This document shows, one piece after another, positions 1 through 4,731 of a stretch of 5,093 bases of DNA (its first letter is position 1; each line of letters begins with the position of its first letter). The translations under genes and the position numbers were made by a program. Origin of the DNA: JAGLWP01 sp964406515 (GTDB taxonomy: Archaea; Nanobdellota; Nanobdellia; Pacearchaeales; GW2011-AR1); the NCBI GenBank assembly GCA_964406515.1, contig CAYORV010000023.1, positions 1 to 5,093 of the forward strand, in the 5' to 3' direction. Below the pieces are notes generated by a model, which saw only the letters and a list, made by a program, of their open reading frames with translations, was not told the origin of the DNA and made no database searches.

Positions 1-1108
1 TGTATTTGATGAAATAGAAATAGAAATAGAAGTAGAAAACGATAATAATGATTATAAAATTGAAGATATCACAATCGGATGGGGCCTTTACAATGAAGAC
101 ACAGAAGAATGGTATATTGACGATGAAGAAAATGATTTCAACCTTAAAGATGGAGAAAAAGAAAGTGTTTTCTTAACACTTAATTTAGATGATGATATTG
201 ATGAACTTGCTGAATATTCTGATGATTATGTATTATATGTTTGGGCTAATGCAGTATTAGATGATGGTACAGAAAAAGCACTTTGCACAAGCTTATCAGA
301 AGTAGTTACAATAATGGATGAAAGTGATTTTATAATCTTAAATAATATTCAATATACAGAAACAGCTTCTTGTGGAAGCCAAGTTCAAATAACAGCAGAT
401 GTTTGGAACATTGGTTCTGAAGTTCAAGAAGAAGTTTATATCTTGATTGAAAGTGAAGAATTCGGAACTCAAAGAGTAGATCTTGAAGAAATAGATGAAT
501 ATGAAGACGAAGAAATAAACTTCCTTTTAGATATACCTCAAGATACAGAAGAAGGACAATATATGTTCTACCTAAGTGTTTATGATGAATATGGAGATAT
601 ATATGAAAATGATAATGAAGATAAATCAAGATTCCCAATTCAATTAACAGTTGAAGGAAATTGCATTAACGAACCTAAAGCAACAATTTCTGCAGACTTA
701 GAATCTGAAGCAAAAGCAGGAAGAGATTTAGTAGTTAAAGCAACAATCGTTAATACAGGTGTAGGAACAAGCACATTTGATGTTAGTGTTGATGGCTACA
801 ATAGTTGGGCATCTTTCACAAGCATAGATTCAGAAAGCATTGTTTTAGAAGCAGGAGAATCAGCAGAAGTTTTAATAACACTAAACGTAAACTCAGGTAT
901 TTCAGGTAACCAAGATTTCAATATAATCTTAGCAGAAGGTCAAAATATTAAAACTCAACCTGTTGCAGTTATGATTGAAAAAGGATTTGGATTAACTGGT
1001 GGAATTTTCTCAGAAGGAAACTGGCCAATCTGGACAATCGGAGCAATAAACGTTGTTTTAATCTTCGTAATAATCTTGGTAGCTTTGAAAGTTGCTAAGA
1101 AACAATAA
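1..1108 (+). CDS. Putative S-layer/surface protein, C-terminal part (5' truncated)
   Basis: The frame is open from position 2, so the gene starts outside the window; 368 residues are visible. The first ~100 residues are acidic and beta-rich (GWGLYNEDTEEW, then an alternating D/E stretch). Two Ig-like modules follow: one from about nt 340 to 660, of the CARDB sort (QVQITADVWNIGS), and one from about nt 680 to 985 (VKATIVNTGVGT, VLEAGESAEV), both typical of extracellular beta-sandwich repeats. The protein ends with a GLTGG linker, a hydrophobic helix starting at NWPIW (about nt 1019-1093) and a short basic tail (KVAKKQ), so the bulk lies outside the cell and the C-terminus anchors it in the membrane. 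I recognise this architecture from proteins named 'putative S-layer protein' in Pacearchaeota; that is memory, not a search. Helix plus basic tail also makes it a possible archaeosortase substrate, and an archaeosortase gene lies at 1788. Confidence 0.8.
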   Translation, partial: VFDEIEIEIEVENDNNDYKIEDITIGWGLYNEDTEEWYIDDEENDFNLKDGEKESVFLTLNLDDDIDELAEYSDDYVLYVWANAVLDDGTEKALCTSLSEVVTIMDESDFIILNNIQYTETASCGSQVQITADVWNIGSEVQEEVYILIESEEFGTQRVDLEEIDEYEDEEINFLLDIPQDTEEGQYMFYLSVYDEYGDIYENDNEDKSRFPIQLTVEGNCINEPKATISADLESEAKAGRDLVVKATIVNTGVGTSTFDVSVDGYNSWASFTSIDSESIVLEAGESAEVLITLNVNSGISGNQDFNIILAEGQNIKTQPVAVMIEKGFGLTGGIFSEGNWPIWTIGAINVVLIFVIILVALKVAKKQ

Positions 1109-1123
1109 TTTTTTATTCTTTTT
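1109..1123 (+). terminator. T-rich terminator after the surface protein gene
   Basis: Immediately after the TAA stop comes T6, then ATTC, then T5. Archaeal transcription ends at such U-tracts without needing a hairpin. The tract fills the 13-nt gap between the convergent surface protein and phosphatase genes. I see no comparable T-run on the minus strand just after the phosphatase stop. Confidence 0.55.
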
Positions 1124-1739
1124 ACTTCCTAAAAATCTTCTTATAAATTTTCTCACCAAACTTATATTCTTTTTCTACTTTTACAATTATCATTCCTAGT
1201 AAATAACCGATTAGGCTTCCAGCAATCACATCACTTAAGAAATGAAGCCCAAAATAAACTCTTGAGAATGCAATCAACACAGCAAAAATAATCCAGAAAT
1301 ACTTTAGTTTCTTAAACTGTTTTGAGAGGATAGGAATCGCGCAAAAAACCAACATGGCATGAAATGAAGGAAAAGCGAAATTCCACGTCAAATGGCTTGC
1401 TTTCTCTAAAATAGGCAACACAGAAACAAGATCTAATTGAAATGGCCTTGGCCTTTGAATAATTTTCTTTAATATAAAACCAACCACAATAGACAGTCCA
1501 AAAGTAACCCATAATGGAACAATCCACTTTCTTTTACGCTCTCCCCATAAAAACAAACTTGTGAGAAAAAAGAAGATGATTATAGAAGAACTAATAAAAG
1601 TCAATCCTAGAAAAAAATCATTTAAAATATCATTTCTCAAAAGAGAAACCCCCTGAACAATCTCAGAATCAAAATAAAAACTAACAATTGCAACAAATAA
1701 GATCAATAAACCCAAAACAATTCTCCCTCTTTTATTCAT
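1122..1739 (-). CDS. PAP2-family lipid phosphatase (membrane-bound)
   Basis: A 205-residue polytopic membrane protein carrying the full PAP2 (type 2 phosphatidic acid phosphatase) signature. Motif 1 is K91-x6-R98-P99, motif 2 is P124-S125-F126-H127, and motif 3 is S159-R160-x5-H166-x3-D170. H127 would be the general acid and H166 the nucleophile that forms the phospho-enzyme. Motif 2 has Phe where the textbook form PSGH has Gly; the catalytic His is kept. Family members remove phosphate from lipid (di)phosphates, for example polyprenyl diphosphate carriers, phosphatidic acid or phosphatidylglycerophosphate. The substrate here cannot be read from the sequence. The ATG start is supported by a TATA-like box 24-25 nt upstream, which it appears to share with the divergent archaeosortase. 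That pairing suggests a role in lipid turnover linked to surface-protein anchoring or glycosylation (inference). Confidence 0.92.
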   Translation of the reverse strand: MNKRGRIVLGLLILFVAIVSFYFDSEIVQGVSLLRNDILNDFFLGLTFISSSIIIFFFLTSLFLWGERKRKWIVPLWVTFGLSIVVGFILKKIIQRPRPFQLDLVSVLPILEKASHLTWNFAFPSFHAMLVFCAIPILSKQFKKLKYFWIIFAVLIAFSRVYFGLHFLSDVIAGSLIGYLLGMIIVKVEKEYKFGEKIYKKIFRK

Positions 1740-1751
1740 TATCTTATAAAC

Positions 1752-1775
1752 ATTAAATTATTTAAATACATTTCC
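1752..1775. promoter_or_regulatory. Shared bidirectional promoter with palindromic TATA box
   Basis: The 48-nt gap between the divergent phosphatase and archaeosortase genes contains one perfect palindrome, ATTTAAAT (1760-1767). Its centre is 24.5 nt from both start codons (first bases 1739 and 1788), the distance expected between an archaeal TATA box and its transcription start. Both mRNAs would therefore be leaderless. Hexamers fitting the loose BRE consensus RNWAAW stand 2 nt outside the palindrome on each side: ATTAAA at 1752-1757 for the plus gene, and GGAAAT read on the minus strand at 1770-1775 for the other. In AT-rich DNA the BRE matches alone mean little; the symmetric spacing is the stronger point. 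Confidence 0.6.
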
Positions 1776-1787
1776 ACTCTTCCTCTT

Positions 1788-2345
1788 ATGAAAAAAGAGT
1801 CGAAGAACATTTTAAGCATCTTTATTAGATACCTTATTTTAATATTGGTCGGCATCCCAAACCTCTGGATTTTTTATTTAATCTTCACTCCCTTAACTGT
1901 CTACCCTGTATTTTTTATTTTGAACTTATTTTTTGAAGCATCTTTATTTGGAAATTTAATACTTTTAAATAAATCTTTCCCAATAGAAATAATCAAAGCA
2001 TGTGTAGCAGGTTCAGCATATTACTTACTTTTAATTCTTAATCTTTCAATTCCAATGGAAATCAAAAAAAGAGTAAAAATGCTCTTATTTTCCTTCTCAA
2101 GTTTACTTTTGTTAAATATATTAAGGATTTTACTCCTAAGTTTATTATTTGCTTCAGGAGCCTCTTCTTTTGATATAACACATAAATTATTCTGGTATCT
2201 TGGAAGCACAATTTTTGTAGTTGGAATTTGGTTTGCAGGAATTAAAATCTTTAAGGTCAAGGAAATTCCATTTTATTCAGATTTGAAAAAATTAGGATTT
2301 TTAAAAAAGACTAAGAAATCCAAGCGTTCCAAAAAGAATAAGTAA
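1788..2345 (+). CDS. Archaeosortase (exosortase/archaeosortase family, DPANN type)
   Basis: A 185-residue protein with about five membrane helices (roughly residues 9-29, 38-62, 68-88, 97-122 and 137-157) and the catalytic triad of the exosortase/archaeosortase superfamily. C72 sits in ACVAGSAYY, R113 in the N-x-x-R motif NILR at the start of a helix, and H132 in THKLFWYLGS. These transpeptidase-like enzymes recognise a C-terminal motif-helix-basic tail signal on exported proteins, cleave it at the membrane and attach the product elsewhere; in Haloferax ArtA this goes with lipid modification. The core resembles the family I remember as 'pacearchaeosortase'. After the last helix there is a strongly basic C-terminal tail (KKTKKSKRSKKNK) predicted to be cytoplasmic. 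The last 45 nt overlap the convergent export gene. The ATG start fits the TATA box 24 nt upstream (leaderless). Likely substrates are surface proteins such as the one ending at 1108 (inference). Confidence 0.85.
   Translation: MKKESKNILSIFIRYLILILVGIPNLWIFYLIFTPLTVYPVFFILNLFFEASLFGNLILLNKSFPIEIIKACVAGSAYYLLLILNLSIPMEIKKRVKMLLFSFSSLLLLNILRILLLSLLFASGASSFDITHKLFWYLGSTIFVVGIWFAGIKIFKVKEIPFYSDLKKLGFLKKTKKSKRSKKNK
2286..2291 (-). terminator. U-tract downstream of the export gene, inside the archaeosortase gene
   Basis: Read on the minus strand, a T6 run lies 10 nt beyond the TAA stop of the export protein gene. It is a plausible archaeal U-tract terminator, but it lies antisense within the archaeosortase coding region, where it reads as Lys codons. 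It could equally be a by-product of Lys-rich coding. Confidence 0.3.
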
Positions 2346-2777
2346 TCCAGCAATTAATACTCCTATAGAAATAGCTAAGATACTTTTTTTTCTATCTAAA
2401 TCTACTGCCCAAGATAAAAGACATCCGGTCCAGGCACCAGTTCCAGGTAAAGGAACCGCAACAAAAGCTACCAACGCTAAAAAACCCAAAACAGAATATT
2501 TCTTTTCAAATTTATCAACCTTTTTTTGAAATTTTTCCATATACTTTTCAAACAATTTTCGATAAGGTTTAAACTTCAAAAATAGATTATGAATATGATC
2601 TAAAAAATAAAATATAAAAAAGATTATAAGAACATTTAATAAAATAATCAAGGAAAAAATTAACCAAACAGGAATATTATTATCCATTGCATATAAAATT
2701 GCAATAGGTAATCCGACTCTTAATTCTGTTACAGGCATTATTGTAAGAAGCATAGCCCAAATAAGTCTTAAATCCAT
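2301..2777 (-). CDS. Small multi-drug export family protein (COG2426 / Sm_multidrug_ex)
   Basis: A 158-residue membrane protein. The N-terminal segment has PVTELRVGLP (residues 15-24) and the C-terminal half has VPLPGTGAWTG (108-118). These two motifs mark the family named small multi-drug export protein (PF06695, COG2426), in which each lies in a half-helix region between membrane segments. A charged, Lys/Phe-rich amphipathic stretch (about 68-95) joins the halves. The length is normal for the family. The name reflects an early annotation; transport of drugs is not well established, and the actual substrate is unknown. The ATG comes 4 nt after the stop of the acidic-tail protein, with no TATA box at the right distance, so translation is probably from the upstream transcript. 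The last 45 nt run antisense to the archaeosortase gene. Confidence 0.87.
   Translation of the reverse strand: MDLRLIWAMLLTIMPVTELRVGLPIAILYAMDNNIPVWLIFSLIILLNVLIIFFIFYFLDHIHNLFLKFKPYRKLFEKYMEKFQKKVDKFEKKYSVLGFLALVAFVAVPLPGTGAWTGCLLSWAVDLDRKKSILAISIGVLIAGLLILFGTLGFLSLF
2384..2391 (+). terminator. T8 tract downstream of the archaeosortase gene
   Basis: A run of eight T followed by CTATCT begins 38 nt after the archaeosortase stop. It is the first strong U-tract on that strand and a plausible terminator. It lies within the convergent export gene, where it encodes a Lys-rich stretch (DRKKS), so the run may simply be coding sequence. Confidence 0.35.
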
Positions 2778-2781
2778 TCTA

Positions 2782-3630
2782 TTATAAATTCTGATTAACT
2801 CGGATAAGGAGTTCTACCATATATTTCTCTGTGACTTCAAGAATTTCACAACCATTTACATTCAGATTATAACAGGAAGGACCAAATTGTTCTATGGTTG
2901 TTTCATCTGCTGGTTGCAATCGTAAAAAAGTATATTTTCCATCAGGATCACATTGAGCAGTTTCATCTTGCATTACCTCAACCCCCATAACATTCAGTAA
3001 ATTTATTAAATTAGCAACAGCAATAATACCATCTCCATCGCAATGAAATTCTTCCACAAAATCAAAAACCACAAGTTCTTCATAATTAAAGTCTCCTTCA
3101 ATTGGAATGTTCTCTAATTTTCTAGGATCATTTCTAATATAAAAATTATAATCTGCTATTGTGGCTTTCCCAGTTATTTGGTCATTCATTCTTACTGGGA
3201 GAGATGTTTGGTAGAATATTAATTCTCCTTCTTTAATAACCTCAAAATCAAGCCCCTCATATTTGAAATGTCTTACAGAACCAATAAAAAGAAAAACCAT
3301 CAAAAAGATTATCACTAAAAATCCAATAAAAAGAAAAATATTCTTTAGTTGTCTGTTTTCTGTTTTTTCAGTATTTTCTGGTTTCTCAACCACATTTTCT
3401 TCTTTCTCTTCCTTATCCTCTTCAAGATCAGATTCTTCACTTACTTCCTCTTTTTTCTCCTCAGGAGCAGGCTCTTCACTTTCTTCTTTCACTTCTTCTG
3501 TTTTTTCTTCACTATCTTCTCCAGAGTTTTCTTCTTTCTCTTCCTTATTCTCTTCAAGATTAGGTTCTTCATTCACTTCTTCTTTATCTTCCTCTTTATC
3601 AATTCCTTCTTCTTTATCCTCTTCATCCAT
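2782..3630 (-). CDS. Single-pass surface protein with acidic cytoplasmic tail (hypothetical)
   Basis: From the chosen ATG the product has 282 residues. Residues 1-91 are almost all Glu, Asp, Lys and Ser and must be disordered. A membrane helix follows at about 97-118, then a ~160-residue extracytoplasmic domain. That domain contains YNFYIRNDPRKLENIPIEGD (the RNDP is 166-169) and four cysteines (197, 227, 253, 261), the pattern of a small disulphide-stabilised domain. I do not know a function. It resembles the protein at 3970-4542 in order of elements and in several local matches, so the two are probably paralogues. An in-frame ATG at 3687 would add 19 residues, but it lies inside the 54-bp tandem repeat. 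The start at 3630 has a TATA box 25 nt upstream and also GAGGG 8 nt upstream, so I prefer it. The gene is 4 nt upstream of the export gene and probably heads an operon with it. Confidence 0.75.
   Translation of the reverse strand: MDEEDKEEGIDKEEDKEEVNEEPNLEENKEEKEENSGEDSEEKTEEVKEESEEPAPEEKKEEVSEESDLEEDKEEKEENVVEKPENTEKTENRQLKNIFLFIGFLVIIFLMVFLFIGSVRHFKYEGLDFEVIKEGELIFYQTSLPVRMNDQITGKATIADYNFYIRNDPRKLENIPIEGDFNYEELVVFDFVEEFHCDGDGIIAVANLINLLNVMGVEVMQDETAQCDPDGKYTFLRLQPADETTIEQFGPSCYNLNVNGCEILEVTEKYMVELLIRVNQNL
3395..3582 (-). repeat. Internal direct duplication (132-bp offset) in the acidic tail
   Basis: Positions 3395-3450 and 3527-3582 are near-copies, 132 bp (44 codons) apart. In the protein, residues 17-35 and 61-79 share the pattern EEV[N/S]EE[P/S][N/D]LEE[N/D]KEEKEEN. 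The acidic tail therefore grew at least partly by an in-frame duplication and not only by random Glu enrichment. Confidence 0.65.
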
Positions 3631-3651
3631 TTCATAAAACCCTCTTTCAAC

Positions 3652-3658
3652 TTTATAA
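3652..3658 (-). promoter_or_regulatory. TATA box of the acidic-tail protein gene
   Basis: On the minus strand the sequence ACTTATAAAG is centred about 25 nt before the ATG at 3630, the standard archaeal TATA-to-start distance, implying a leaderless or nearly leaderless transcript. A second AT-rich element, TTTAAATTA, lies about 18 nt further upstream at the edge of the first 54-bp repeat; it would give a short leader that includes GAGGG. Which one is used cannot be decided here. Confidence 0.5.
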
Positions 3659-3752
3659 GTTTTATTGTAATTTAAAGGAGATGTCATAAGAAGAACTTTT
3701 GTTCTTTATCAGCCTTGAGCCTAATTTAAAGGAGATGTCATAAGAAGAACCT

Positions 3753-3852
3753 NNNNNNNNNNNNNNNNNNNNNNNNNNNNNNNNNNNNNNNNNNNNNNNN
3801 NNNNNNNNNNNNNNNNNNNNNNNNNNNNNNNNNNNNNNNNNNNNNNNNNNNN
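3753..3852. other. Assembly gap (100 N)
   Basis: Exactly 100 N, a conventional placeholder for a gap of unknown size. The bases on either side are ...AGAACCT and TTGTTCTT..., which join to give the repeat unit without loss or gain. The missing DNA is therefore probably a whole number of 54-bp units, and the real copy number is unknown. Confidence 0.97.
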
Positions 3853-3952
3853 TTGTTCTTTATCAGCCTTGAGCCTAATTTAAAGGAGATGTCATAAGAA
3901 GAACCTTTGTTCTTTATCAGCCTTGAGCCTAATTTAAAGGAGATGTCATAAG

Positions 3953-3968
3953 AAGAACCTTGGTTCTT
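3953..3968 (-). terminator. Perfect 16-bp palindrome just after the four-cysteine protein gene
   Basis: AAGAACCTTGGTTCTT is self-complementary and ends 2 nt beyond the stop codon (3970-3972) of the gene to its right. It is the boundary version of the hairpin found in each 54-bp unit, with one more base pair. It could act as a 3' end or a stabilising hairpin for that mRNA, but no long U-tract follows it on the minus strand, so termination is uncertain. Confidence 0.3.
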
Positions 3969-3969
3969 T

Positions 3970-4542
3970 TTATATTCCAATTATATTTAACAAAAATCCA
4001 TCAGTAATTTCAGCTAAATCTTCAAGTTTTCCTTTTATAAATACACAATTGTCTTCTTGCATTACACTAGTTGTTTCTGCTTCTTGAATAATTATAAAAT
4101 TATCTTCGCAAGTTTTTGTTACACGTTCTTCATCCTCGCATTCTTCTCCATCTAAACAAGCCAAGGTCATTCTCAACACAATAGAATTTTGATCAACAAG
4201 GTTCCTATAAATTTCACTGGAAGATTCTATATCATCTGAAGAAATATAAAGGGGTTTTCCAGAATAATCATTTAATAAATTTAAATCAGAATCAATCTCT
4301 CCAATTTCATTAGGATTATATCTAAAGGAAAATTCAAGATTGCCAATTTCAACAAACCAATATCCACTTTCTTCCACAAATTCATGCCCGTTATAGATTA
4401 TTTTATTTTGTTTAATGCTCTTTCCTCCAAGACCATATCCAACAATACTTAAAGACAAAAGTAAAATCATTGCAACACCAACAATCAACTGGTTTCTTTT
4501 CTGTTTCTTCTCGTGTTTTCTCTTGGAAGTTATCTTTCTCAT
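3970..4542 (-). CDS. Single-pass four-cysteine surface protein (hypothetical)
   Basis: 190 residues. A very basic N-terminus (residues 1-18, rich in Lys/Arg) precedes a membrane helix at about 19-38, so the positive-inside rule puts the remaining ~150 residues outside the cell. The outer domain has a YNGHEF start, an LEFSFRYNP segment (69-77), four cysteines (129, 135, 145, 166) suited to two disulphides, and a C-terminal LEDLAEITDGFLLNIIGI ending. I recall similar small proteins in DPANN genomes but know no function. Domain order and local matches (F-x-[IF]-R-x-[ND]-P, and a Cys followed by an amphipathic C-terminal helix) point to distant homology with the acidic-tail protein at 2782-3630. 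The cytoplasmic tails differ completely: basic and short here, acidic and long there. The ATG is supported by a TATA box 25 nt upstream. Confidence 0.8.
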   Translation of the reverse strand: MRKITSKRKHEKKQKRNQLIVGVAMILLLSLSIVGYGLGGKSIKQNKIIYNGHEFVEESGYWFVEIGNLEFSFRYNPNEIGEIDSDLNLLNDYSGKPLYISSDDIESSSEIYRNLVDQNSIVLRMTLACLDGEECEDEERVTKTCEDNFIIIQEAETTSVMQEDNCVFIKGKLEDLAEITDGFLLNIIGI

Positions 4543-4563
4543 AAAAGAAATTATTCAAAGGAG

Positions 4564-4569
4564 TATAAA
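4564..4569 (-). promoter_or_regulatory. TATA box of the four-cysteine protein gene
   Basis: On the minus strand TTTTTATAC is centred about 25 nt before the ATG at 4542, so transcription should start at or next to the start codon. CTCC between the two is not a Shine-Dalgarno sequence, which fits leaderless translation. Confidence 0.55.
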
Positions 4570-4581
4570 AACTTTTTCTCA

Positions 4582-4689
4582 TAGCTCTCGCCGAGGTTAT
4601 TGGTGAGGGATTTCGCGAAGGACAATTTGAATATCAATACCGAGCGACAAATTTAAATGGGAAATAACGGCCTTTCAATAGCCGAGCTA
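4582..4689. ncRNA. Candidate structured RNA (strand undetermined)
   Basis: This intergenic stretch is about 43% G+C, visibly above the AT-rich surroundings, and has no long open frame. Its ends pair (TAGCT 4582-4586 with AGCTA 4685-4689). Inside are three further helices: CTCGCC 4587-4592 with GGTGAG 4602-4607 (one G-T pair), AATTTG 4624-4629 with CAAATT 4648-4653, and CGGC 4668-4671 with GCCG 4681-4684. The first and last stack directly on the closing stem, giving a compact multibranch shape. It does not fit a tRNA and I do not recognise a family. It could also be a degraded gene or chance pairing. Confidence 0.3.
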
Positions 4690-4690
4690 A

Positions 4691-4731
4691 GAATTAAAAA
4701 AAAAAGAAAAATAAAAAAATAAAAAATTTAT
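4691..4731 (-). terminator. T-rich terminator after the S-layer gene
   Basis: Read on the minus strand, the sequence directly after the S-layer TAA has successive T-runs (T6, T7, T5, then T10) within about 40 nt. This is a strong archaeal U-tract terminator, as expected behind a highly expressed S-layer gene. Confidence 0.7.

Larger units (their letters stand above)
3669..3968. repeat. 54-bp tandem repeat array (minisatellite-like), interrupted by gap
   Basis: The unit begins AATTTAAAGGAGATGTCATA, continues AGAAGAACCTTTGTTCTTTA and ends TCAGCCTTGAGCCT. Copies start at 3669, 3723, (partial, before and after the gap), 3877 and 3931; the last breaks down after 3960. Copies are almost identical; the first has TTTT where others have CTTT (position 3697). 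Every unit holds an inverted repeat, AAGAAC-4 nt-GTTCTT, able to form a 6-bp hairpin. The region between the two small surface protein genes (3631-3969) contains nothing else that I recognise. The unit length is a multiple of three, and one of six frames (minus) is open through it. Confidence 0.92.

Noticed and set aside
330..638. Minus-strand open frame opposite the surface protein
   Set aside because: Its Leu/His-rich composition mirrors the Asp/Glu codons of the sense gene, which has a clear domain structure.
1743..1750. CTTATAAA as TATA box of the phosphatase gene
   Set aside because: It is only about 8 nt from the start codon, too near for a TATA box; the palindrome at 1760-1767 fits.
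3263..3675. Two plus-strand open frames, one Ser-rich and one Phe/Leu-rich
   Set aside because: They are the antisense reading of the Glu/Lys-rich tail (GAA and AAG codons read as TTC and CTT); low-complexity shadows with no promoter or ribosome site.
3631..3687. Upstream ATG at 3687 as start of the acidic-tail protein
   Set aside because: It falls inside the first 54-bp repeat unit and upstream of the TATA box that fits the ATG at 3630; the 19 extra residues add nothing domain-like.
3678..3689. GGAGATGTCATAA in each repeat as a ribosome site plus mini-ORF
   Set aside because: GGAG abuts the ATG with no spacing and the frame has two codons; no sign of function.
3669..3968. CRISPR array
   Set aside because: The units follow one another with no unique spacers, and no cas gene is present; it is a plain tandem repeat.
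3669..3968. Box C/D guide RNA units in the repeat
   Set aside because: On the minus strand there is a CTGA (D-like) and ATGACAT, but the latter is a poor match to the C box and no terminal stem fits.
4582..4689. tRNA gene
   Set aside because: The paired ends enclose 108 nt and there is no recognisable T-arm, anticodon arm or CCA-adjacent acceptor stem on either strand.
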